A stretch of DNA of 64,000 nt from Paraneptunicella aestuarii (GCF_019900845.1 NZ_CP074570.1:4588001-4652000), one strand, 5' to 3'; counted from the first letter of the stretch, positions 49,586-61,147 are shown. Notes: generated by a model from the letters alone, not told the origin. Made by a program: numbers and translations.

Positions 49586-52500
49586 ATGACTGTACCCAAT
49601 ACCAACGAACAATACGCTAGCCATATTCCGGCTGTTGCAACGTTAATCTCTTTGGGGTGGCAGTTTATCTCACAAAGTGACTGTATGGCGCTACGCGGCT
49701 CAAGCCGTGAAGTATTATTAAAACCGCAATTAATTGCTTACTTAAGCAAGAAAACCTTTGATTATAAAGGGCAAACCTACCCGCTTTCAGCTCAGGCCAT
49801 TGACCAGATCTTGCGTAAACTGAGCTCGCCCGGGCTTAACGAAGGTTTGATGGCAGCAAACCAGACTCTTTACAACGACCTGACCCTGGGCATCACCGTG
49901 ACCGAGTTTATGCCCGACGGTAAAAAGTACCAGCCCAATGTCGCCCTCATCGACTGGCAACATATCGACAACAACCTGTTTTATGTCAGCGAAGAATTCG
50001 AGGTGTTAAACGGCTCGGGAACCCAGTCTCGCCGCCCGGATGTAGTCTGTTTCGTGAATGGCATACCGCTCGTAGTCATTGAAGCGAAACGCCCCGATTC
50101 AGGCAATGCGGGTAAGTCGATGGTGGACGAAGGCATTAGCCAGACCATTCGTAACCAAAAGCAGGATGAGATCCCTGAACTGTTTGTTTATGCCCAATTA
50201 ATGCTGGCCATTAGCATGACCGAAGGGCGTTACGGCACCACCGAAACCGAAGCCAAGTTTTGGGCTAAATGGGACGAAGAGGAACTGGCGCCGAGTGTTT
50301 TTCATGACATCAAGAACACGCCGATACCAGCACAGCAAAAACAGGCGTTATTTGCCGATAAATCGGAGAAAATCGCTCGTTATTTCGAAGAACTGTGGTC
50401 GAAAGAGCAACTACCTAGTAATCAGGACAAGCTGATCATTAGCCTGTTATCGAAACAGCGATTATTGGAGTTTGTGCGCTATTTTATTCTGTTCGACAAA
50501 AAAGTCGGCAAAATCGCCGCACGTTACCAGCAGGTTTTCGGCATTAAAGCCTTAATCAAGCAAATTTCCGGGTTTAAGCCCGACGGCAGCCGCGAAGGCG
50601 GCGTGATCTGGCATACCACAGGCTCGGGCAAGTCCTTCACTATGGTGTTGCTGTGTAAAGCGTTGTTGCTTGCCAATGAGTTGCAAGATTGCCGGATCAT
50701 TGTGGTTACAGACCGGGTTGATCTGGAAACGCAGTTAGCAAAAACCTTTCTAACCGGCGGCGCTTTTGGCAGCGACATTTCCAGCAAAAAGAAAGGCGAT
50801 GAGCTGGCCAAGGTCAAAACCGGAAAACAGTTAGCGCAACGCATTGGCGAAGGTAATGAGCGCATTATCTTCACTATCATTAACAAATTTACCAGCGCGA
50901 CCAAACTGCCAGAATGCCACAACCCGTCTAACAAGCTGATTGTGTTAATTGACGAGGGGCATCGCAGCCAAGGGGGCGAAACCCACGAGCGAATGCGCCA
51001 GGCATTACCGAATGCCTCGTATATTGCCTTTACTGGAACGCCGCTGCTTAAAAACGACAAAACCACCAACAAGTTTGGCCCTATTGTTCACGCTTACACC
51101 ATGAAACGGGCAGTGGAAGATGGCACGGTAACGCCGCTTTTATATGAAGAGCGTAAGCCCGAACTGAATGTGAATGCGGCTTCTATCGACGCCTGGTTTG
51201 ACAAGATCACCCAAGGCTTGTCGGAAGCGCAAAAAACCGATCTCAAGAAGAAGTTCTCAACCAAAGGGGTTATTTATGGCGCAGAACGGCGGTTGGAGTT
51301 AATTGCCTGGGATATTGCCACGCATTTTAATGACAACTTCAAAGCGCTGGATATGGGCTTAAAGGGGCAATTGGCTTGTGATTCCAAGCTTTCGGCGATC
51401 CGCTATAAAAAATTTCTGGATGACATTGGCCTGGTCAGCAGTGCCATTGTGATTTCCCCTCCCGATACCCGAGAGGGGCATGAAAAGGTTGATGAGTCTG
51501 CCCTGCCCGAGATCCAGCAGTGGTGGAAAGACAACGTTAAAAGCGACGCTGATACCTATGAAAAAAAGGTCATTGAAGACTTCGCCACCGAAGGCGCACC
51601 CGACATTTTAATTGTGGTTGATAAGCTGTTAACCGGGTTTGATGAACCCAGAAATTCGGTGCTCTACATTGATAAGCCCTTAAAGCAACACAACCTGATC
51701 CAGGCCATTGCACGGGTAAATCGTCTGCATGAACAAAAGCAATATGGCTTACTAATTGATTATCGCGGCATATTGAAAGAATTGGATACCGCCATTGCCA
51801 AGTATCAAGATTTGGAAAAGCGTACTCAGGGCGGGTTTGACTTGAACGACATCGACGCCATGTATGCTGATGTGAATACCGAATACCGGCGTTTGCCGCA
51901 GTTACATGCTGCGCTTTGGGCAATTTTTGCGAGTGTTGTTAACCGACAAGACATTGAACAGTATCGACAGGTTTTGCTGCCGAAATATCAAAAAGATAAC
52001 GAAGGCGTTGAATATGATGCTCGCCTGAAATTACGGGAAGACTTTTACGACGCGCTAACCCAGTTTGGTTTGTGCTTGAAGGTGGCCTTATCGACCCGCA
52101 GTTTTTTTGAAGATTCGGCATTTTCTGAAGACCGGATAACAGAATATAAGCGCGACCTGAAATGGTTCCTGGATCTTAGAAAAATCGTCCGTCAGGATGC
52201 CTTGGAAACCATTGATTATTCTACTTACGAGAAGCAAATCCGTAAGCTGGTGAATAAAGATGTGACCGCTAACGCGATTGCGGAGCCCGACGGCGTGTAT
52301 GTGGTGAGTGAACTTGGCAGGGAAGAGCCTGAAAGTTGGAATGAAGAAAAAACCCGCAACGAAACCGATATTATTCGCACTCGTTTGAAAAAAAGCATAG
52401 AGCAGGAGCTTGCCGCAGACCCCTACGCGCAACAATATTTTTCCGAGCTGTTAAAACAGGCCATTCTGGAAGCGGAAGCCTTATTTGATCATCCTTATAA

Positions 52501-52864
52501 ACAGTATGCGATTTTTAAAACGGCCGAAGAGCAGATGAAGGCCAGGGACATTCCCGACATGCCACCCGCCTTTGCCAACAATAAACAAGCCCAGGCCTAT
52601 TATGGTGCGTTCAGGTTAGCCTTGGGCGAAGAGCTGACACACTTTGATGATGAAACCCAAGCGTCGCTGATCACAGAAGCCTTTGAAGTAGAAAACATCG
52701 TTCGCGACGCCGTTGCAGAAAACTCGTTGAATCCCTTGGGTATTGAATCGGCGATACAACGGGCTCTTTTGCCGCGCCTGTTTGCCCTTGTTGGCCTTGA
52801 TCGCGCACAAGACATTATTGAGCAGGTGATTAATATCATGCGTGCCGGGTTCAATCGCAAATGA
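49586..52864 (+). CDS. hsdR: Type I restriction endonuclease/translocase subunit
   Basis: 1092 residues. The PD-ExK nuclease is at about residues 150-171 (RPDVVCFVNGIPLVVIEAKRP core). The SF2 motor follows with Walker A HTTGSGKSFTM near 340, DEGH (Walker B), AFTGTPL and the C-terminal helicase half (VDKLLTGFDEPRNSVLYIDK, QAIARVNRLH). It translocates and cuts unmethylated DNA with HsdM and HsdS. The last bases overlap the next gene (ATGA). Confidence 0.96.
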   Translation: MTVPNTNEQYASHIPAVATLISLGWQFISQSDCMALRGSSREVLLKPQLIAYLSKKTFDYKGQTYPLSAQAIDQILRKLSSPGLNEGLMAANQTLYNDLTLGITVTEFMPDGKKYQPNVALIDWQHIDNNLFYVSEEFEVLNGSGTQSRRPDVVCFVNGIPLVVIEAKRPDSGNAGKSMVDEGISQTIRNQKQDEIPELFVYAQLMLAISMTEGRYGTTETEAKFWAKWDEEELAPSVFHDIKNTPIPAQQKQALFADKSEKIARYFEELWSKEQLPSNQDKLIISLLSKQRLLEFVRYFILFDKKVGKIAARYQQVFGIKALIKQISGFKPDGSREGGVIWHTTGSGKSFTMVLLCKALLLANELQDCRIIVVTDRVDLETQLAKTFLTGGAFGSDISSKKKGDELAKVKTGKQLAQRIGEGNERIIFTIINKFTSATKLPECHNPSNKLIVLIDEGHRSQGGETHERMRQALPNASYIAFTGTPLLKNDKTTNKFGPIVHAYTMKRAVEDGTVTPLLYEERKPELNVNAASIDAWFDKITQGLSEAQKTDLKKKFSTKGVIYGAERRLELIAWDIATHFNDNFKALDMGLKGQLACDSKLSAIRYKKFLDDIGLVSSAIVISPPDTREGHEKVDESALPEIQQWWKDNVKSDADTYEKKVIEDFATEGAPDILIVVDKLLTGFDEPRNSVLYIDKPLKQHNLIQAIARVNRLHEQKQYGLLIDYRGILKELDTAIAKYQDLEKRTQGGFDLNDIDAMYADVNTEYRRLPQLHAALWAIFASVVNRQDIEQYRQVLLPKYQKDNEGVEYDARLKLREDFYDALTQFGLCLKVALSTRSFFEDSAFSEDRITEYKRDLKWFLDLRKIVRQDALETIDYSTYEKQIRKLVNKDVTANAIAEPDGVYVVSELGREEPESWNEEKTRNETDIIRTRLKKSIEQELAADPYAQQYFSELLKQAILEAEALFDHPYKQYAIFKTAEEQMKARDIPDMPPAFANNKQAQAYYGAFRLALGEELTHFDDETQASLITEAFEVENIVRDAVAENSLNPLGIESAIQRALLPRLFALVGLDRAQDIIEQVINIMRAGFNRK

Positions 52865-53598
52865 TCACCGAACATGAAATTCGTTACGGCGATGACATTA
52901 TTCGATTCACCTTATGTCGAAGCGACCATGCCGTTGCCGATAGCAAAAGAAAAGTCACCATTCATGTTCACCCCAATGGCGATGTGCAGGTTGACGCCCC
53001 GAATAAGGCTTCCACCGAGGAAGTGAAGCAAGCGCTGCAAAAAAGGGCAAGATGGGTGTTGCAACACCGTAGCGAGGCGCTTGCCAGGCAACAGCATGTG
53101 CTGCCTCGTTGCTATGTGAGCGGAGAGTCGGTTTTCTATCTGGGACGACGCTATGTATTAAAAGTGCTTGAAGCCGCTGATAAGCAGGTAAAACTGGTTG
53201 GGGGGCAGCTTAAGGTTTATTCCGATCCCGCCAACCCGGGTTTGGTCAAAGAGCAACTGAATGCCTGGTACAGAAAACAGGCTCTCGTCGTGTTTGAACG
53301 AAGACTCAAAGCCGTTGTAGAAAAAGCCCCCTGGGTTAACACCGCACCAAACTGGAAATTGCTGGTGATGCAAAAGCAATGGGGAAGCTGTTCACCTACC
53401 GGGCTTTTGTCACTCAACCCGCATTTGGTGAAAGCCCCTACAAAATGCATTGACTACGTGCTGCTACACGAGCTTTGCCACTTAAAAGAACACAACCACA
53501 GCCCCGAATTTTATCGCCTGCTGTCGCGACAAATGCCCGACTGGGAAACGGTTAAAGGCAAACTGGATGGCATGGCAGAGTTGATATTGAATGAGTGA
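52861..53598 (+). CDS. YgjP/M48-like metallopeptidase family protein (DUF45)
   Basis: 245 residues. Zinc site HELCH at residues 203-207 followed by LKEHNHSPEFYRLL, and the upstream family motif QKQWGSCSPTGLLSLNPHLV. DUF45/SprT-like proteins of this kind are common last genes of type I restriction operons; the substrate is unknown. Start overlaps the hsdR stop by 4 bases. Confidence 0.9.
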   Translation: MITEHEIRYGDDIIRFTLCRSDHAVADSKRKVTIHVHPNGDVQVDAPNKASTEEVKQALQKRARWVLQHRSEALARQQHVLPRCYVSGESVFYLGRRYVLKVLEAADKQVKLVGGQLKVYSDPANPGLVKEQLNAWYRKQALVVFERRLKAVVEKAPWVNTAPNWKLLVMQKQWGSCSPTGLLSLNPHLVKAPTKCIDYVLLHELCHLKEHNHSPEFYRLLSRQMPDWETVKGKLDGMAELILNE

Positions 53599-53600
53599 AG

Positions 53601-53649
53601 GTGGTCGCCAAGTGGTCGCCTCGGGTGTTTTTTGAGTGTAAATGGTCGC
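53601..53649. repeat. Short direct repeats GTGGTCGCC at the island edge
   Basis: GTGGTCGCC at 53601-53609 and 53612-53620, and TGGTCGC at 53643-53649, just past the last restriction gene and before tRNA-Leu. Possibly a scar of integration; no duplicate was found at the far side. Confidence 0.45.
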
Positions 53650-53690
53650 TTTTTGAAGGTGTTTTTCCGGTGACTTTTCCAGCTCCAGAA

Positions 53691-53716
53691 ACAAAAAAAC
53701 CTGCGTTAAGCAGGTT
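53691..53716 (-). terminator. Intrinsic terminator of tRNA-Leu
   Basis: On the minus strand, AACCTGC-TTAAC-GCAGGTT (53698-53716) followed by a seven-base T-run, 9 bases after the tRNA 3' end. Confidence 0.88.
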
Positions 53717-53725
53717 CTTGTGAGA

Positions 53726-53812
53726 TGGTACCAGAGGCCGGACTTGAACCGGCACAGTATTGCTACCGGCGGATTTTGAATCCGCTGCGTCTACCAATTT
53801 CGCCACTCTGGC
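53726..53812 (-). tRNA. tRNA-Leu (anticodon CAA)
   Basis: 87 bases with an encoded CCA. Acceptor GCCAGAG pairs with CTCTGGT (G-T at the first pair). Anticodon stem GCGGA / TCCGC with loop TTCAAAA gives CAA, reading UUG. A long variable arm and the T-loop GTTCAAGTC fit a class II leucine tRNA. Its 3' end faces the restriction operon, the orientation typical for islands inserted at tRNA genes. Confidence 0.96.
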
Positions 53813-53955
53813 ATCTCAGATTGTGTGCTCTTGCAAGTGATTCCAAACTGACTATTTTTCAGTGATTGGCTTCCCTTGTGAGCGGTGCATATTAAATGGA
53901 TTCTGGGGTTTTAAGTCAACTGTTTTTTTGTTTATTTTGACACTTGGGTTACGGA

Positions 53956-54034
53956 GTGCTGCAAAAAGCAGCACTTTGAGCAAATCTTTCTCTACAAACA
54001 ACCATTATCTGCATATGTTGGCAGATAATGGTTG
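53956..54034 (-). terminator. Two hairpins after the dihydropyrimidinase gene
   Basis: 14-bp perfect stem CAACCATTATCTGC / GCAGATAATGGTTG (53999-54012, 54021-54034), followed on the minus strand by TTTGT. A second, GTGCTGC-AAAAA-GCAGCAC, is at 53956-53974. The first lies 17 bases past the stop codon. Confidence 0.75.
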
Positions 54035-54050
54035 CTAACACAGACTGAAT

Positions 54051-55700
<1,650 letters not shown>

Positions 55701-55734
55701 CTAATATTGTTCAAGGTGAAATATTTTACAACCC

Positions 55735-56658
55735 TTAAACGTAATTTTCTTTGTGTACATCTCGTAAAAAAGTATCCAACACCATGTTGTGTCTATTGCA
55801 TTTTCTGGTCACTGTGCGGTATTGAGTCACGAAATTATATTGCTCTGGATTAAGCGCCCGCATTTTTCCATCTTGAATCCATCTTTTCGCATAATGGGTA
55901 GGTAAATAACCAATATAGCTTCCTGTCAAAATGAGCAAAGCAACCCCTTCTCTGTCGGTTGCTGTCGCAGAGGTTTTTAGATTTTGATAGTGGCATCGGG
56001 TCTGCGCTGATTGCGCGTAGGCAGGAGCAACGGCATCATGTTGCTGGATCAGTTGTTCAGTAATTTCTTCCTCGGGTATATCAAATAACTCATGCTCTTT
56101 GCCGCAATAAAGAAGGGATTCTTCGTTATACAGCTCGGTATATTGCAGTCCGGGTAAAGTACGAATGTTAGGGACAACCCCGACATGCAATCCGCCGTCC
56201 AGTATAGAGCGTTCAATCTCATTTGGCGGGATCATGCGGATCTGAATTTCAACATCAGGCCCTTTCTCTTTTAGCGCCTTAAGCGCATGGGAAATTTTCA
56301 TGTGCTCAATGGTGACAAGGTTATCGGTTATGCCGATATTCAGCTCACCTGTCAGGTGCTCATGAATAAAATTCACTTTTGAGCGAAAATCTTCCAGGGA
56401 AGTCATTAACTGCTGACTAGCCTGATAAACTAATTTTCCTTCTTCGGTCAATGAGAAACCAGCCCGCCCTCGCTGACATAATCTCATACCTAAACGTTCT
56501 TCTAAGTCTGACATGCTAATGCTAATCGCAGAACGAGTGATATTCAGCTCGACTTCCGCTGCAGAAAAGCCTCCACATTCAACTACTGTGCGGAATACAC
56601 GCAATAACCGAATATCAAAATTACTCAGCTGTGGCGCTATTTTGTTATTTCTGCTCAT
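55735..56658 (-). CDS. LysR-family transcriptional regulator
   Basis: 307 residues. The N-terminal winged HTH reads FDIRLLRVFRTVVECGGFSAAEVELNITRSAISISMSDLEERLGMRLCQR; a periplasmic-binding-like effector domain follows. It diverges from the aminotransferase operon with 180 bases between, the usual layout for a LysR regulator controlling its neighbour, and lies upstream of dihydropyrimidinase on the same strand. The ligand is probably a pathway intermediate (inference). Confidence 0.92.
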   Translation of the reverse strand: MSRNNKIAPQLSNFDIRLLRVFRTVVECGGFSAAEVELNITRSAISISMSDLEERLGMRLCQRGRAGFSLTEEGKLVYQASQQLMTSLEDFRSKVNFIHEHLTGELNIGITDNLVTIEHMKISHALKALKEKGPDVEIQIRMIPPNEIERSILDGGLHVGVVPNIRTLPGLQYTELYNEESLLYCGKEHELFDIPEEEITEQLIQQHDAVAPAYAQSAQTRCHYQNLKTSATATDREGVALLILTGSYIGYLPTHYAKRWIQDGKMRALNPEQYNFVTQYRTVTRKCNRHNMVLDTFLRDVHKENYV

Positions 56659-56740
56659 ACGTATGTTTTAGTTTAGAAAATGCTTAAGTAAAGATTAATA
56701 AATTAATATGGATTAAAAATAAATCCAAGAATAAACTCAT

Positions 56741-56763
56741 TATAATCTTGACCAATTGGTCAA
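56741..56763 (+). promoter_or_regulatory. -10 element and perfect RutR-type box
   Basis: TATAAT (56741-56746) is followed by the 16-bp perfect palindrome TTGACCAATTGGTCAA (56748-56763). It fits the published E. coli RutR consensus TTGACCAnnTGGTCAA exactly. The position over the likely transcription start suits repression lifted by uracil or thymine. No rutR lies in the window. Confidence 0.7.
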
Positions 56764-56838
56764 ATTTTTCCAAACTAGTATTTCGACTCACTTGAGCAAA
56801 TAGAATTAACGATCGACAAGTGAACAACGGAGAGCTTC

Positions 56839-58185
56839 ATGGCAGACATTTCAGCATCAAAAACGGAATTACCGAATAAAGAATCACTCGAAGCATTTTG
56901 GATGCCTTATACCGCAAATCGGTATTTCAAAGAAAATCCAATTATTGTGACAGGTGCAGAAGGTAATTATTTCACGACCCAGGATGGTAAAACAGTTTAC
57001 GACGCCTTTTCCGGGCTGTGGTGTACTGGCATGGGTCATGGTCGTAGTGAAATTGTTGATGCAGTGTCGAAAGGCATTAGAACACTGGATTACTCACCTG
57101 CATTTCAGGTTGGTAATGATTTAGCGTTCGAAGTAGCGAACAAGGTAAAAGCCATTACGCCTGAAGGTCTGGATCATGTGTTTTTCACCAATTCAGGTTC
57201 AGAAGCTGCCGATACGGCACTGAAAATGGCTCGCGCTTATTGGCGTTTAAAAGGCCAGGGTACAAAAACCCGTTTTATTGGTCGCGCGCTGGCTTATCAC
57301 GGTGTGAACTTCGGCGGTATCAGTGTTGGCGGTATCGCAGGTAACAGAAAGCTGTATGGTCAAGGTGTCGATGCCGTGCATCTGCCTCATACCCTGTTAC
57401 CAGAAAACCGCTTCACAAAAGGTATGCCTGAGACTGGCGCTCATTTAGCAGACGTATTGGAAGACATGCTGATCATGCATGATCCCTCCAACGTAGCAGC
57501 GGTTATCGTTGAACCTTTTTCCGGTTCTGCGGGAGTGATCATTCCGCCAGTGGGTTATTTGCAGCGTTTACGTGAAATTTGCGACAAGCACAATGTATTG
57601 TTGATTTTCGATGAAGTTATCACTGGCTTCGGTCGTACCGGTCAAGCTTTTGGAGCTGACACCTTTGGCGTAACGCCCGACATTATGACCATGGCGAAAG
57701 GCATTACCAACGGCACAGTACCAATGGGCGCAGTGGTTAGCAAAGGTGACATTTACAACACCTTTATGGAAAACGGTGGCCCTGAATACATGTTGGAATT
57801 TCCACATGGTTATACCTATTCAGGTCATCCGGTTGCTTGTGCAGCAGCAATAGCAGCCCTGGATCTGTTTGAAAAAGAAAAGATGTCGGAAAAAGTGGCA
57901 GCAATGTCGCCTTATTTCGAGGAACAAATTCATAATTTGAAGGGACTAAAACATATTGCTGACATTCGCAATTTCGGTTTGGCCGGCGCATTAGAAATTG
58001 CATCGTTCAATGGTAATGAACCCGCTAAACGCCCCTTTGAGATTTTCCGTCGCTGTTGGGACGCTGGTGTTTTTGTTCGCTGTGGTGCGAACACAATACA
58101 AATTGCCCCTATGTTCACAGCAACGAGAGAAGAAATTGATCACACCTTTAACGTATTGCACGACGCGATATTAGCAACTGAATAG
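56839..58185 (+). CDS. Omega-amino acid (beta-alanine):pyruvate aminotransferase
   Basis: 448-residue PLP class III aminotransferase. Opens EAFWMPYTANRYFKENP, the signature of the omega-amino acid:pyruvate group. PLP motifs: FTNSGSEAADTALKMARAY, LIFDEVITGFGRTG and the Lys in TMAKGITNGTVPMG. It converts beta-alanine or 3-aminoisobutyrate to malonate or methylmalonate semialdehyde. GGAG before the ATG. First gene of the operon behind the RutR-type box. Confidence 0.93.
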   Translation: MADISASKTELPNKESLEAFWMPYTANRYFKENPIIVTGAEGNYFTTQDGKTVYDAFSGLWCTGMGHGRSEIVDAVSKGIRTLDYSPAFQVGNDLAFEVANKVKAITPEGLDHVFFTNSGSEAADTALKMARAYWRLKGQGTKTRFIGRALAYHGVNFGGISVGGIAGNRKLYGQGVDAVHLPHTLLPENRFTKGMPETGAHLADVLEDMLIMHDPSNVAAVIVEPFSGSAGVIIPPVGYLQRLREICDKHNVLLIFDEVITGFGRTGQAFGADTFGVTPDIMTMAKGITNGTVPMGAVVSKGDIYNTFMENGGPEYMLEFPHGYTYSGHPVACAAAIAALDLFEKEKMSEKVAAMSPYFEEQIHNLKGLKHIADIRNFGLAGALEIASFNGNEPAKRPFEIFRRCWDAGVFVRCGANTIQIAPMFTATREEIDHTFNVLHDAILATE

Positions 58186-58211
58186 TAATCGAGTAGTTAG
58201 GAATAGATGAT

Positions 58212-59702
58212 ATGAATACCATTACGCATTTTATTAACGGACAAGAGGTAGACGAGCAAGCTCGCTATCAGGACGTCTATAACCCTGCTACCGGTGAAAT
58301 CACAGGGCGCGTTGCCTTAGCGTCGAAAGAAAAACTGGAAGATGCCGTTGCTGTTGCAAAAGCAGCCTTTCCAGCATGGCGCTCCACTCCACCATTAAAA
58401 CGCGCTCAAATTATGTTTCGCTTCAAGCAATTGCTTGAAGATAACGCAGCAGAAATTTGCAACTTACTCACAGCAGAACACGGTAAAGTCACCGATGATG
58501 CCATGGGTGAATTACGCCGCGGTATCGAGAATGTCGAGTATGCCTGCGGTGCGCCAGAATTACTAAAAGGCGAACACTCGCGCAATACCGGCCCTGGCAT
58601 TGATAGCTGGTCTGAATTCCAGCCGCTAGGTGTGGTTGCAGGTATCACTCCTTTTAACTTTCCGGCCATGGTGCCTTTATGGATGTATCCAATGGCCATT
58701 GCCTGTGGCAACACATTCATATTGAAACCTTCTGAACGCGATCCTAGTGCCCCCATGTTTATTGGTAAGTTGCTAAAAGAAGCCGGTGTGCCTGATGGCG
58801 TATTCAACATCGTGAATGGCGACAAAGAATGCGTCGATGCCATTTTGGAATCACCCGATATTCAAGCCGTCAGCTTTGTCGGTTCAACACCGATTGCTGA
58901 ATACGTTTACTCAAAAGGTAATGCCAACGGTAAGCGCGTACAAGCTCTGGGTGGCGCGAAAAACCACGCCATCATCATGCCAGATGCCGATTTAGACAAT
59001 GTGGTAGATGCCTTGATGGGCGCAGCCTACGGCTCTTGTGGTGAACGCTGCATGGCGATTTCCGTTGCAGTATGTGTTGGCGATGACGTTGCCAATCAAA
59101 TCGTCGGCGATCTGAAAAGCCGCGTTTCCGAACTGCGCATTGGCCCAGGGTTGGAAAATGGCCAGGAAATGGGGCCATTAATCACTCAACAACATTATGA
59201 AAAAGTGGCGGGTTTGATCACCAATGGTGTGAATGAAGGAGCCAAATTACTGGTTGATGGTCGAGACTTTAGTGTCGCAGGGCATGAAAAAGGTTACTTC
59301 TTGGGCGGTAGTTTATTTGACCATGTCACACCGGATATGGAAATATATAAGACCGAGATATTTGGCCCTGTGTTGTGTGTGGTACGGGTTGATTCCCTGC
59401 AAACTGCCATGGATATGATCGACAATCATGAATATGGCAACGGTACCTGCATATTTACACGGGACGGTGGTGCTGCCCGTTATTTTTCAGATCACATTAA
59501 CGTAGGCATGGTTGGGGTTAATGTTCCTCTGCCTGTGCCTGCTGCATACCATAGTTTCGGTGGATGGAAGCGCTCGTTGTTTGGAGACTTGTCTGCCTAT
59601 GGTCCTGATTCTGTAAGATTCTATACACGTCGTAAAACCATTACTCAACGATGGCCTTCGTCAGGTGTGCGTGAAGGAACGCAGTTTGCGTTTCCCAGCT
59701 AG
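58212..59702 (+). CDS. mmsA: CoA-acylating methylmalonate-semialdehyde dehydrogenase
   Basis: 496 residues. Converts malonate or methylmalonate semialdehyde to acetyl- or propionyl-CoA with NAD and CoA. The MMSDH signature is clear: ITPFNFPAMVPLWM, the catalytic Cys in GSCGERCMAISVAV and YKTEIFGPVLCVVR. It starts 27 bases after the aminotransferase gene and accepts its product, so together they complete beta-alanine breakdown. Confidence 0.95.
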   Translation: MNTITHFINGQEVDEQARYQDVYNPATGEITGRVALASKEKLEDAVAVAKAAFPAWRSTPPLKRAQIMFRFKQLLEDNAAEICNLLTAEHGKVTDDAMGELRRGIENVEYACGAPELLKGEHSRNTGPGIDSWSEFQPLGVVAGITPFNFPAMVPLWMYPMAIACGNTFILKPSERDPSAPMFIGKLLKEAGVPDGVFNIVNGDKECVDAILESPDIQAVSFVGSTPIAEYVYSKGNANGKRVQALGGAKNHAIIMPDADLDNVVDALMGAAYGSCGERCMAISVAVCVGDDVANQIVGDLKSRVSELRIGPGLENGQEMGPLITQQHYEKVAGLITNGVNEGAKLLVDGRDFSVAGHEKGYFLGGSLFDHVTPDMEIYKTEIFGPVLCVVRVDSLQTAMDMIDNHEYGNGTCIFTRDGGAARYFSDHINVGMVGVNVPLPVPAAYHSFGGWKRSLFGDLSAYGPDSVRFYTRRKTITQRWPSSGVREGTQFAFPS

Positions 59703-59791
59703 GAAGTAGCGAAGAATTTCGTATTTTGGGGAGAGTAGCCAAGTCGTAGCTCATTGTGTATTCAAAACTACAATTAAAAAGGGTAAATAAT

Positions 59792-61135
59792 TTGAAGCAA
59801 GGCATTCAATCCAATCGATTATTGGAATCCGAAGTTGTCGAGAACTTCGGAGATATTAAACCGCTACTAACCGAAAAAGAGGTTATGGTAGCCAGTGAGC
59901 GCTGTTTGTTCTGCTACGATGCACCTTGCATAAAGGCGTGTCCAACCAGCATTGATATTCCGCAGTTTATTCGCAAGATTAACTCTGGTAACCCTCATGG
60001 CGCGGCAAAAGAAATTTTGTCGGCCAATATTCTCGGAGGCAGTTGCGCCAGAGTATGTCCTACCGAAATTTTGTGCGAAGGCGCCTGTGTGCGTAATACA
60101 CAGGAACATGCGCCGGTACAAATTGGACGCTTGCAACGTTATGCGGTCGATCATCTGGATACCAGCAGACCTTATCCTTTCACTCGCGAACCTGACACAG
60201 GCAAGCATGTTGCTGTCATCGGTGGTGGCCCTGCCGGTTTGGCCTGTGCCCACCGTTTGGCTCGATTTGGTCATCAAGTCACTATTTATGAAGCCTCACA
60301 AAAAATTGGCGGATTGAATGAATACGGTATCGCCCAGTACAAACTGGTCGACAACTACGCTCAAAAAGAAGTGGATTTTATTCTTCAAATTGGCGGCATT
60401 GAGGTGAAGTACGAGTCACCTCTGGGCAGCAACCTGACGCTAGACCAGATCCGCGAACAACATGATGCCGTATTCCTGAGCATTGGCATGGGCGACGTTA
60501 ACCGCCTGAACGTTCCTGGTGAAGACTTGCCAGGCGTCGAAGATGCCGTTGCTTATATTCGTCAATTACGCCAAACCCAAAACCTTGCCGAGCTTCCTGT
60601 AGGTCAACGTATCGTTGTCATCGGTGCAGGTATGACAGCGATCGATATCGCAGTGCAGAGCAAAAAGCTCGGCGCAGAAGAGGTTTCTATCGTCTATCGC
60701 CGTGATCGCAAAGCCATGGGTGCTTCAGAGCATGAGCAAGAACTGGCTCTGCAACATGGTGTACGCTTTATTCTAAATGCACAGCCTGAAGAAATACTCG
60801 GGGAATCGTCTGGTGTTACTGGTATGAACTTTAAGCGCACAGTCACCGACGATAGCGGCAAGTTAGTCACAACAGATGAAATCATTCATGTTCCATGTGA
60901 TGTGGTATTTAAAGCCATCGGTCAAAAAGCAACGCCAGTTCCTTTTGAAGGTAGTAAGGAAGTTCCAGCGTTTGATAAACGCGGCAAACTTGCTGTTGAC
61001 GCGCAATTCAAAACTTCTTTGCCAGACGTTTTTGCGGGCGGTGATTGTACTGAAGGTCACGACTTGACCGTTGGTGCTGTTGATCACGGTCAACGCGCAG
61101 CTCTCGCAATTCATCAACAACTACAAGAACAATAA
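59792..61135 (+). CDS. preT: Dihydropyrimidine dehydrogenase, PreT subunit
   Basis: NAD-linked electron-transfer subunit. 447 residues from TTG 59792, chosen for AAGGG 8 bases upstream; GTG 59756 would add 12 residues without a binding site. N-terminal cysteine-rich Fe-S region (RCLFCYDAPCIKACPTSIDIPQ core, SCARVCPTEILCEGAC), FAD site VAVIGGGPAGLACAHRLA and NAD(P) site IVVIGAGMTAIDIA, ending with VFAGGDC. Works with PreA encoded next. Confidence 0.95.
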   Translation: MKQGIQSNRLLESEVVENFGDIKPLLTEKEVMVASERCLFCYDAPCIKACPTSIDIPQFIRKINSGNPHGAAKEILSANILGGSCARVCPTEILCEGACVRNTQEHAPVQIGRLQRYAVDHLDTSRPYPFTREPDTGKHVAVIGGGPAGLACAHRLARFGHQVTIYEASQKIGGLNEYGIAQYKLVDNYAQKEVDFILQIGGIEVKYESPLGSNLTLDQIREQHDAVFLSIGMGDVNRLNVPGEDLPGVEDAVAYIRQLRQTQNLAELPVGQRIVVIGAGMTAIDIAVQSKKLGAEEVSIVYRRDRKAMGASEHEQELALQHGVRFILNAQPEEILGESSGVTGMNFKRTVTDDSGKLVTTDEIIHVPCDVVFKAIGQKATPVPFEGSKEVPAFDKRGKLAVDAQFKTSLPDVFAGGDCTEGHDLTVGAVDHGQRAALAIHQQLQEQ

Positions 61136-61147
61136 TAAGGTGACGTT

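Noticed and set aside
49111..49605. 164-codon minus-strand ORF over the RhuM gene end
   Set aside because: Reverse-strand shadow of a well-supported gene.
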